Below are positions 8,001 to 15,844 of a stretch of 33,449 nt of DNA, one piece after another. The notes beneath the pieces were generated by a model. That model ran no database searches, was not told the DNA's origin, and was given only the letters and a program-made list of their open reading frames with translations. Positions within the stretch are counted from its first letter, which is position 1. Every line of letters starts with the position of its first letter. The translations under genes were made by a program, and so were the position numbers. The stretch is from a bacterium (lineage in GTDB: Bacteria > UBP6 > UBA1177 > JAGLDR01). The stretch spans positions 1 through 33,449 of the forward strand of contig JAGLDR010000003.1 in NCBI GenBank assembly GCA_023145475.1, given 5' to 3'.

Positions 8001-9101
8001 ATGCGATATATATTTTTTATTTTACTGCTGTTTGCTGTTGCTTCCTGCCAACAGAGCAAAGGTGAGCTAAAAACTCCTACGACATCATCTGATTCAGTTG
8101 AAAAGCCCTCATTTGTATCACATAATAGAAAAGATATGACACTGCTTGCAACGGGTGATTTAATTGGCGCTTCTTATGTTGAAGTTGCAATGCAAGCGTA
8201 TGGAAAAGAGTATCCATTTAAAGAGATACGCTCTACGATTGAAGAGGCTGATATTGCATTTGCAAATCTTGAGTGTGTCATTAGTAATCATGGGAAACGC
8301 CGCTCTAATCACAAACACAAAATAAACTATGATGCGACATCGTTGGTGTTTGAAAGTTTGAAAATGTCAGGATTTGATGTTTTTTCACTTGCCAATAACC
8401 ATGTATATGATATGGGCGCAGAAGGTATAGAGGGGATGATTGATCTTCTTACCCCCTCACAATTCTTTTTTGGTGGAGCTGGCCGCACTCTTGAGGAGGC
8501 CTCAAAGCCCCTTTATATTATGGTCAATGGATTGAAAATCGCTTTTATCTTCTATTTTGGGAATGATGGAGCTTTTGCCGCGACTCCCAAGAAAGCAGGA
8601 TACAATTATATTGACTATCGTACAATGAAAAAGGCGAAAAAAGTGCTTTCAAAAGATTTAAGTAAGATTGATGAAGATGTTGATATTACTATTCTTTCTA
8701 TACATTGGGGAGATAATTATACGACGAAGATTACAGAGCAACAAAAGAAGTTTGCTCACTATGCTGTCGATCAAGGTGTTGATTTGATTTTGGGGCATAG
8801 TGCTCATATTTTTCATGCTGTTGAACTCTACAAACAGCGACCTATTCTCTATGATATGGGCGATATTATGATTAATGATGATGACAACTGGGATACACGC
8901 TCATTTCTCTTCTCTATTGAGGTGAAAAATGGCACTATTCGAGAGATAAATCTCCAACCAATTTATATTGTCAACAGTCAAATACGGAAGGCACACGGAT
9001 TGATGGCAGATACGATTATCGACCGATTCATTCATCTTGAGAAAGAGTTTAACCATCCTATTATCAGAGATGGTGAGATGTTGAAGATGGTAGTAGAATG
9101 A
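8001..9101 (+). CDS. CapA/PgsA-family lipoprotein (metallophosphatase-like fold)
   Basis: A 366-residue lipoprotein; the signal peptide ends FAVASC, giving Cys16. The body matches the PGA_cap/CapA family, which has a calcineurin-like metallophosphatase fold: GDL (52-54), FANLEC (88-92), LANNHVYDMG (130-139), a later SIHWGDN and GHSAHIFHAVE. CapA proteins act in poly-gamma-glutamate capsule synthesis or export, but many relatives have other or unknown roles, and no capB or capC is present here. The start ATG 8001 lacks a strong ribosome binding site. The stop overlaps the glycosyltransferase start by four bases (ATGA), suggesting they work on the same envelope polymer or glycan. Confidence 0.86.
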   Translation: MRYIFFILLLFAVASCQQSKGELKTPTTSSDSVEKPSFVSHNRKDMTLLATGDLIGASYVEVAMQAYGKEYPFKEIRSTIEEADIAFANLECVISNHGKRRSNHKHKINYDATSLVFESLKMSGFDVFSLANNHVYDMGAEGIEGMIDLLTPSQFFFGGAGRTLEEASKPLYIMVNGLKIAFIFYFGNDGAFAATPKKAGYNYIDYRTMKKAKKVLSKDLSKIDEDVDITILSIHWGDNYTTKITEQQKKFAHYAVDQGVDLILGHSAHIFHAVELYKQRPILYDMGDIMINDDDNWDTRSFLFSIEVKNGTIREINLQPIYIVNSQIRKAHGLMADTIIDRFIHLEKEFNHPIIRDGEMLKMVVE

Positions 9102-11785
9102 AGAGAGCGTTAACAAAAAGAGAGTGGTTTTTTGCCCTCGTTCTTCTTCTTGTTTTTGCTGTTGTACTGTTTCGAACTGCGTGGATGTCTGATGATGCCT
9201 ATATTACACTGCGGACGGTTGATAATTTTATTAACGGCTATGGTCTTCGCTGGAATATTATAGAGAGAACGCAATCTTATACCTCTCCACTCTGGCTTTT
9301 TGTCATCTCTTTTTTCTATCTCTTTACAAAAGAGGCGTACTATACAGTCATCTTTCTTTCGATATTTTTCTCTCTAATAACGGTCAGTTTTTTGCTGTTT
9401 CGCATCTCTATTACTCTAAAATCAGGGCTACTTGCCGTGGTGCTATTACTCTTTTCAAAAGCGTTTATTGACTATTCAACATCTGGTTTAGAAAATGTTT
9501 TTGCCCACTTTTTATTTGTTGTCTTTTATTACTATTACTATATATATCAAAAAGAAGATGATGGTGCTAAGAGACTGTTTATTATAACATTTCTTGCATC
9601 ATTTATAGTGCTTAATAGGATGGATCACATTCTTTTTGTTTTTCCGATTCTCTTTTATGAAGTTTTTTTGAATAACTTTCAGTGGAAAAATATTGGAATT
9701 GCTGTTGCAGGTTTTTTCCCTTTTATTGTGTGGGAAATTTTTTCGATTATCTATTATGGTTTTCCTTTTCCTAATACTGCGTATGCAAAGCTCAATAGTG
9801 GAATTGGAGGCTACCGACTTTTTCAACAAGGGTTGCTCTATCTGTTAGATATTGTACTTAATGACCCTATTGGTGCTATAACCATTGTTGTTGCTCTGGT
9901 TCTGCTTTTAGTTAGTTGGAAAAAAGATATAAAGCAGCGATTGCTCTTTTTAGGAATGCTTCTCTATCTCTTTTATATTGTCAAAATTGGTGGCGATTTT
10001 ATGTCTGGCCGCTTTTTCTCTGTGATGATTCTTCTCTCTGCTATTACTATTTCTCGTTTTCGTTTGACTTCTCGTATCGCTTTCTTTGGGATTGTTCCAA
10101 TTGTTTTCATTGGCCTTTTTATCCCTTTTAATCCTGTTTTAAGTGGAAAGGGATATTTGAATCGTAAAATCCCAACCAGTGGAATTGCCGATGAAAGAGG
10201 ATACTATTTTGCCTATACAGGACTTTTTAATGGAAAAAAGGGGGCTAAACCGATTGACCCTTTCCGTAACAAAGGAAAAAGAGAGAAGAATTTTGTTGTG
10301 AAAGATGGTGTAGGAATGTCTGGTTTTGCTTTAGGTCCAAAGAAGTACATCCTTGATAGGTACGCACTTTCTGATGCTTTTTTAGCTCGTGTTCCTTTTC
10401 AACAGCAGTGGGAACATCGAGGGTTTAGACCAGGTCATCTTGGGCGTATTTTTCCTGAAGGATACGAAAAGACTCTCAAAACGGGTAAAAATCATTTGAG
10501 AGATGACAGACTTGCAAAAGTCTATACGGCACTCACTTTGATTACAAGAGGTGAGATTTTCTCTTTGAGCCGTTTTGTTGAGATTGTGAAGATGAACAGC
10601 GGGTTTTATAGCCATTACATTCGTGATTACACTCACACGATGGAGCTCTATGCCGATACGATGCGTTCAGATTATAAAGTTGCGAGTGTGAATATTCTCC
10701 GAAAGACTCATAGTGACTCTCTTTTTCGTTGTGGTCAACCATCACTCAGAAAAGATGGTTTTTTGTTGTTTGGTCCGTATGTTTCAATGAAAAGAGGATG
10801 TTATAAAATTACTTATAGTGCTGGCATTACACCAACGGGTAGAGCCAGAGCACATAACGAAATTCTCAATCTTGATGTTTTTGCATCTGGGCAACATCTT
10901 GCAGAACGGAAAATTTTTCAAAAAGACTTTAAAAAAGCGGATGTTTTTCAGAAATTCTCTCTCTACATAAATCTTGAGACAGAGACGAAAAATGTTGAAT
11001 TTAGGGCATTTTATAAACCCTCTCAAAAAGTCTGCCTTGACACGATAAGAGTTGAAATAGTTGATGATAGTGTTTGTGCTTCAAAGATAGAGCAAAAAGG
11101 ATATTTTGAAGAGAGTCTCTTTCTCTATTTCCAAAATGAAAAGAAGAATATCTCACGGCCGCAACACTCCTTTATGCTTTCAGATGACTTTTCTCTTGTT
11201 ATTGATAGGGAAAAGGCTCTTAAACAGCTTCCTCTTCGCATTGTGTGGACGAATCCTCGTGGTAAGAAAGATGAGGTCATAGTAGATTCACTCTCGTCAA
11301 AAGAGAAATTAATCGCGCGCTCTCCTCGCAAAAAAGAGCGTGGAAAGTGGATTGTTTCTCTTTTTTCAGCAGATAAAAAGCTTTTTGAAAAGAGAAGTTT
11401 TATGGTGTTGGGAGAGGGAGAATTTCAGAAGCCACTGATAACGATGCATATGACGAATGAAAAGGTGACTGATATTCGCACGACATTTTCGGCTGACGAG
11501 AAAATATCAGTGAACTGTAAGTGGAAACATCGTCTAAGAGGAAAACGGGTGATACTTGACTGGATTAATCCTCAAGGTGATGTCGCTTTTTCAAGCTACC
11601 ATCACGCAAATTTCAGACGAAATCAATTCAGCCTCTATCCCTATCGAGGTCCACTACCAATGATGGAGGGTGAGTGGCGAGTCAATGTTCGTATCATTAC
11701 CTTTGATAAAAAGAGCGAAGATCTTCTGCTTGGTGAAACTTCATTTACCGTTTCAGATGCGTTACTAGAGCAAAAACAGCACTGA
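9098..11785 (+). CDS. GT-C family polyprenyl-linked glycosyltransferase (AftB-like) with extracytoplasmic C-terminal extension
   Basis: An 895-residue membrane protein. The N-terminal half has about 9-10 hydrophobic helices with the GT-C first-loop acid pair in SDDAYITLR (31-39), followed by GYGLRWN and SYTSPLW. This pattern is shared with mycobacterial AftB-like arabinofuranosyltransferases, as is the later FALGPKKYILDRYALSDAFL and GHLGRIFPEGYEKTL. From about residue 530 to 895 lies a soluble, probably periplasmic tail: one jelly-roll-like segment (FGPYVSMKRGCYKITYSAG) and two immunoglobulin-like segments that include DWINPQGDVAF. The family uses lipid-phosphate-linked sugars; the sugar is unknown. 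It is coupled to the CapA-like gene. Confidence 0.82.
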   Translation: MKRALTKREWFFALVLLLVFAVVLFRTAWMSDDAYITLRTVDNFINGYGLRWNIIERTQSYTSPLWLFVISFFYLFTKEAYYTVIFLSIFFSLITVSFLLFRISITLKSGLLAVVLLLFSKAFIDYSTSGLENVFAHFLFVVFYYYYYIYQKEDDGAKRLFIITFLASFIVLNRMDHILFVFPILFYEVFLNNFQWKNIGIAVAGFFPFIVWEIFSIIYYGFPFPNTAYAKLNSGIGGYRLFQQGLLYLLDIVLNDPIGAITIVVALVLLLVSWKKDIKQRLLFLGMLLYLFYIVKIGGDFMSGRFFSVMILLSAITISRFRLTSRIAFFGIVPIVFIGLFIPFNPVLSGKGYLNRKIPTSGIADERGYYFAYTGLFNGKKGAKPIDPFRNKGKREKNFVVKDGVGMSGFALGPKKYILDRYALSDAFLARVPFQQQWEHRGFRPGHLGRIFPEGYEKTLKTGKNHLRDDRLAKVYTALTLITRGEIFSLSRFVEIVKMNSGFYSHYIRDYTHTMELYADTMRSDYKVASVNILRKTHSDSLFRCGQPSLRKDGFLLFGPYVSMKRGCYKITYSAGITPTGRARAHNEILNLDVFASGQHLAERKIFQKDFKKADVFQKFSLYINLETETKNVEFRAFYKPSQKVCLDTIRVEIVDDSVCASKIEQKGYFEESLFLYFQNEKKNISRPQHSFMLSDDFSLVIDREKALKQLPLRIVWTNPRGKKDEVIVDSLSSKEKLIARSPRKKERGKWIVSLFSADKKLFEKRSFMVLGEGEFQKPLITMHMTNEKVTDIRTTFSADEKISVNCKWKHRLRGKRVILDWINPQGDVAFSSYHHANFRRNQFSLYPYRGPLPMMEGEWRVNVRIITFDKKSEDLLLGETSFTVSDALLEQKQH

Positions 11786-11791
11786 AATCCA

Positions 11792-11819
11792 TTCGATATT
11801 TTTTTATTCTTGTATCGAA
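11792..11819. promoter_or_regulatory. Candidate operator: perfect 7-bp inverted repeat over the -35 box
   Basis: TTCGATA (11792-11798) and TATCGAA (11813-11819) are perfect inverted repeats with centres 21 bases apart, about two helical turns. The right arm overlaps the -35 hexamer of the promoter below. This is the geometry of a dimeric repressor site; the regulator is unknown. Confidence 0.4.
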
Positions 11820-11838
11820 CGCAAAAACAGTCTATAAT
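11810..11838 (+). promoter_or_regulatory. Sigma70-type promoter for the slt/spoIID pair
   Basis: TTGTAT (11810-11815) and a perfect TATAAT (11833-11838) are separated by 17 bases and lie 24 bases upstream of the lytic transglycosylase ATG. This is the only gap of any size between the glycosyltransferase and slt genes. Confidence 0.7.
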
Positions 11839-11862
11839 GGTGGGCATTAGCGTGAGGAACAG

Positions 11863-14238
11863 ATGAGACTGACGATACTATTTTTAACTCTATTTTTTCT
11901 GATACTGCCATTGAGCGGGAAGGATGTTACAGAACAACCAGCTGCAAAAGAGAAGCCTCCTCTTGCAATTCCTGTTGACTTCTCAGCTTTGCTGAGTGAT
12001 GGAAAGTATGAAGAATTTTTGCGAGTTGAAGAATCATTTAAACCAAAAGGGGCTGCAGCTCGAGCAAAACGCCATCTGCAAAAATTTGTCGCACTCTATG
12101 AGACAGGGCAATACAAAAAGATGGAGACAGAAGGGTGGTCGCTTCCTAAGAGATATGTGAATTCATTTTTTATTAAGTACTTGTCAATGCAAGCATATTT
12201 CGCCAGGAAGCGGTTTAAGCAGGCGGAGTTGCTGAATGATGAGCTTGTTGCATCATATCCATTGGCAATTTACCGTGATAGTGCATCCTGTATGAAGGCT
12301 GATATGGCACTCTATCGCCGGAAATATGATGAGGCTGAAAAGCTATTTGATGAGTGTATTCCGCAACTTAAAGATGCGAGCATGGCTTCTTACCGTTTGA
12401 TTCTTGCAAAAGAGAAGGGGCACTCGCCTAAAAGTAGGTTGCTTGGAAAATATATAGAGTATGATAGGCGTTACCCATACTCTCCTGCGGTCTCCCTCAT
12501 GCGAGAGCGATTTGAAACCCTTTATACAAAGTACAATCTCCCTTCAGAAAAATCACCACTGTTTAATGAGTGGCTCTATGCGATGAAACGCAATAAGATG
12601 TTGAAAAATATTCTAAAAAAATCCTGGTTTGATATTTCTGAGCCACCGTTGGCACTTGTCTCCTATCTGATGAAGGAGGAGCGTTTTACCGATGCGTATG
12701 AACTTGCAAAACGGGGTAGTGAACAGTGTGAAGATGATGGGAGACAGTATAAATATGGCTGGCAGATGTATCGTGCACTTTCAAAAGGTTCAAAGCCACA
12801 AGAGGCGGGTGAACATCTCCTTGAGTTGGCAAAGCAGGTCAAGAATACACGACGAAAACAGCAGGCACTCTTTTTTGCTGCTCTTGCATTTGAAGAGGCC
12901 GGGGTTTATGAAAAATCGAGGGGGCTATTTGAGCAGTTAATCTATCAAAAAGAGCGTTCGCCCTATTTTCTTCTCTCGTTGCACCGATTAGGAATGCACT
13001 ATTTAATCAAGGGGAATGAGTGGTATACAGCGACACTCTGGACAAATTTTCTTATAGATGAGGATCTCTCAATTCGTGGACAGTATGGTGGTCAGCGATT
13101 GCTGAATAATATGCGTAATGTTACTACAATTTTGAATAGAAAGAATGGATTTTATGCGCTCGGCGGTGCATCACCTCTCGTCTGTGATGATTTTGAAAAG
13201 TGTGAAACATCTGCAGGGTTTATCTCATATTATGATTTTTTATGGCACCATCTTGAGCAGCCGAGTTTTTCACACTCGTTTATGAAGGGGGTTTTCAAGA
13301 GTAATCGCTTTGAAAAGTGGCTCGCTTCATCTAAGAAGAGTCGAGCCGATTTATTGATACAATTAAAAAAAGATGTCAGAAAACTGCCACGCTCTGTAAG
13401 AAATGGTGAATATGGAGAGATGATGATTCACTGTGCAAATAGTGGTCTAAACTCTTGTATTGATTTCTATTTTACTGCATTGAGAGATGCGTTGCATACA
13501 GCAAAGAAACCGCCAGAAGAGTTGAGCGAAGCTGCTGACCGGTTTTTACATAGTGGTGAATCGGCAAAAATCGTTCTCTTTTCGAGAGTGGCTGCATCTC
13601 TGCTTAAGCTTTCTGAAAGAGATGCAGATTTAGTGGATCACCATTTTAGTCGCAGTAAAAAAAATCTCTCTTATGGACCTCATATTGATGATGACGAAGA
13701 GTTGTGGATGCATCTCTATCCAACACCCTATAAGCAGACAGCGCTCGAGGCAGCAAAATTATTTGGTGTTCCGCCGGCACTTCTTTTTTCTATTATGAGA
13801 ACAGAGACATTTTATCGACCTTTTTTGAGATCACCAGTTGGTGCGGTTGGACTTATGCAGATTATGCCGACAACTTTTGAAAAGATTATAGCTCTCGGTG
13901 GACTCTCTCTTGATGATCCATTTAATCCTCGGCAAAGTATTCAAGCGTCCGCTTGGTATCTTGGTAAGTTATTGAAAAGATTTGATAATAACCCATTTCT
14001 TGCTGCGGCTGCCTATAATGGTGGACCCCACAATGTTACAAAGTGGCTCGCACGATATAGAGGTGTTCCACTCTGGGTTTTTATAGAGTCTATCCCCTTT
14101 CGAGAGACACGGAATTATGTGAAAAAAGTGGCAAGATATATGGAACTTTACAGTTATTTATATGAAGGGCAATACTATGATTTGGAACTTCAAGCACCGC
14201 TCAATATTAAAGAATCTCCCGAAGTGGTTGGTTTTTAG
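11863..14238 (+). CDS. Soluble-type lytic transglycosylase (Slt70-like)
   Basis: Cleaves the MurNAc-GlcNAc bond of peptidoglycan in the periplasm, leaving 1,6-anhydro ends. The 791 residues have a signal peptide (1 to about 20), a long alpha-superhelical TPR-like region (about 40-600, with repeated Tyr/Ala helices) and a C-terminal SLT domain (about 625-770). The catalytic Glu648 lies in IMRTETFYRP; GAVGLMQIMPTT and AAAAYNGGPHNV are the classical goose-lysozyme-fold motifs. GAGGA precedes ATG 11863. It overlaps the SpoIID gene by 62 bases. The layout matches E. coli Slt70 but is longer than its ~645 residues. Confidence 0.92.
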   Translation: MRLTILFLTLFFLILPLSGKDVTEQPAAKEKPPLAIPVDFSALLSDGKYEEFLRVEESFKPKGAAARAKRHLQKFVALYETGQYKKMETEGWSLPKRYVNSFFIKYLSMQAYFARKRFKQAELLNDELVASYPLAIYRDSASCMKADMALYRRKYDEAEKLFDECIPQLKDASMASYRLILAKEKGHSPKSRLLGKYIEYDRRYPYSPAVSLMRERFETLYTKYNLPSEKSPLFNEWLYAMKRNKMLKNILKKSWFDISEPPLALVSYLMKEERFTDAYELAKRGSEQCEDDGRQYKYGWQMYRALSKGSKPQEAGEHLLELAKQVKNTRRKQQALFFAALAFEEAGVYEKSRGLFEQLIYQKERSPYFLLSLHRLGMHYLIKGNEWYTATLWTNFLIDEDLSIRGQYGGQRLLNNMRNVTTILNRKNGFYALGGASPLVCDDFEKCETSAGFISYYDFLWHHLEQPSFSHSFMKGVFKSNRFEKWLASSKKSRADLLIQLKKDVRKLPRSVRNGEYGEMMIHCANSGLNSCIDFYFTALRDALHTAKKPPEELSEAADRFLHSGESAKIVLFSRVAASLLKLSERDADLVDHHFSRSKKNLSYGPHIDDDEELWMHLYPTPYKQTALEAAKLFGVPPALLFSIMRTETFYRPFLRSPVGAVGLMQIMPTTFEKIIALGGLSLDDPFNPRQSIQASAWYLGKLLKRFDNNPFLAAAAYNGGPHNVTKWLARYRGVPLWVFIESIPFRETRNYVKKVARYMELYSYLYEGQYYDLELQAPLNIKESPEVVGF

Positions 14239-15769
14239 TACACTATTTTGGTTGACAACATTGAGTGCTTTACCGTCTGACGATTTTCAATTTATGCACT
14301 CTGCCTCTTTCCGATTTCGGGATAGCGTGCCTGTTATTCATGTTTTAGTTGAAAAAAAGAAGAGTGGTACATTTAAAATTAACGCACCTGTTCAAGCGCA
14401 GTGTGATGGGATGCAGCGGGTGTTTAAAGGGGTCGATATTACGGTGAAAGAGGTGGCGAGGGCGCGTGTTCGCTATGATGTTTCACTGATGGAGATTACC
14501 AAAGATGAGTTGTCAGACTATCAATCTTTAATAAAAAAGTGGGAGAGTTTGGCAAGAGAGAAGCTTTTTTTGCTGACAAGAGGCGGTATATTCTCTATTG
14601 GCAGCCATCGCATTAATAATCGTGAGTATCATATTGCTCTTTCTGGAGGCACCTCAAAAAAAGAGGCCTACAGGAAAATGCAGCAGCTACGCCGGAAGTT
14701 TCCCAATAAAAGCATCGCAATTATTCCACTTTTAGAGAGGCCACAGGAGTCTCTTATCACTTTAACTGAGAGGAGCTCAAAAAAGAAAAAGAGAGTGATG
14801 GAGTGCCACAATCTTGTCTATCTCTCACCGCAGACAAAAAACATTGTCTTTGGCTCTAAAACGGTAATCCCACATGAGCGAATTATTTTGACCTCTTCAA
14901 AGAAAGGGCAGTTAGATATTGTAACTGAATCAGATATTGAAAGTTTACTCTATCGTATTCTTCCAGGTGAGCTCTTTTTGAGTGCTCCACTTGAATCATT
15001 GAAAGCGCAGGCTGTGGCTGCAAGAACAGATATTTTTATGCAGCTAGGTAAACGCCATGTTACTGAACCTTTTCATATTTGCAGTTCAATTCACTGTCAA
15101 AAGATATTGTGGAGTCAGCCAATAATTCAACAAAAATTTCGAGATGCGGTTGATGCTACAAGAGGCGAGGTTTTGCTCCATAAGAAGCTCTATATTGCTC
15201 GCGCTCCCTACTCATCATCTGCGGGTGGACATACCGAAGACATTCGTTTTGTCTGGTTTACGGCAAAAAAAGAGTATTTGACAGGTGTCTGGGATGGTGA
15301 TAAGAGTTATCCTTATGATTTGAGAAAAGAGCGTGACTTGCGAGCGTTTCTTACGCACGGAGATGGAGAGGATAATATATCTATAAATAGGCGTTTTCGC
15401 TGGAAGAAAGAGTATACAGATGCACAATTTGATGCCTTTTTTGCAAAAAATGGACTGGGTCATATTAAAAAGTTTGTTCCATTGAAAAGGGGTGTTTCAG
15501 GACGAATTTATCATATTAAAGTTGTTGGAACAAGAAAAAGTATGGAGATTTGGGGCGAACTACACCTCCGGCGTAAACTTAACTCACTCTATAGCTCAAT
15601 GTTTGTCATTGACAGAAAGCCTGGCAAGTGGATTTTTACCGGTGGGGGCTGGGGTCATGGCGTTGGAATGTGTCAAATGGGTGCTATTGGAATGGGTAAA
15701 AAAGGTAAGGATTATAGAACGATATTGCGTCATTACTATCCAGGAACAGAGAGTGAAAAATTGTATTAA
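14177..15769 (+). CDS. SpoIID/LytB-domain protein with SPOR-like region
   Basis: About 530 residues: a signal peptide (about 1-32), an unassigned beta-rich region, a SPOR-like segment (about 138-185, with the RINNREYHIAL and KKEAYRKMQQL pattern) and a SpoIID domain (about 250-525). SpoIID proteins are peptidoglycan lytic transglycosylases that act on peptide-free glycan, or enhancers of amidases. Marks are LYRILPGEL, LKAQAVAARTD, SSSAGGHTED and the terminal GGGWGHGVGMCQMGAIGM. ATG 14177 is chosen over 14162 because GAAGGG lies about seven bases upstream, but this is not certain. It is encoded within the end of slt, so the two wall enzymes are probably made together. No other sporulation genes are nearby. 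Confidence 0.88.
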   Translation: MIWNFKHRSILKNLPKWLVFSTLFWLTTLSALPSDDFQFMHSASFRFRDSVPVIHVLVEKKKSGTFKINAPVQAQCDGMQRVFKGVDITVKEVARARVRYDVSLMEITKDELSDYQSLIKKWESLAREKLFLLTRGGIFSIGSHRINNREYHIALSGGTSKKEAYRKMQQLRRKFPNKSIAIIPLLERPQESLITLTERSSKKKKRVMECHNLVYLSPQTKNIVFGSKTVIPHERIILTSSKKGQLDIVTESDIESLLYRILPGELFLSAPLESLKAQAVAARTDIFMQLGKRHVTEPFHICSSIHCQKILWSQPIIQQKFRDAVDATRGEVLLHKKLYIARAPYSSSAGGHTEDIRFVWFTAKKEYLTGVWDGDKSYPYDLRKERDLRAFLTHGDGEDNISINRRFRWKKEYTDAQFDAFFAKNGLGHIKKFVPLKRGVSGRIYHIKVVGTRKSMEIWGELHLRRKLNSLYSSMFVIDRKPGKWIFTGGGWGHGVGMCQMGAIGMGKKGKDYRTILRHYYPGTESEKLY

Positions 15770-15772
15770 GAA

Positions 15773-15800
15773 TTGACATTGTTTGATAAATAAGTATTTT
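15773..15800 (+). promoter_or_regulatory. Probable sigma70 promoter for the DUF285-repeat lipoprotein
   Basis: A consensus TTGACA (15773-15778) is followed after 16 bases by TATTTT (15795-15800), 44 bases upstream of ATG 15845. GAGGGG lies just before the start codon. Confidence 0.5.
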
Positions 15801-15844
15801 TTTAAAGAGCCTGTTTTTGTTTTTTAAATTTGTGAGGGGTTTTC

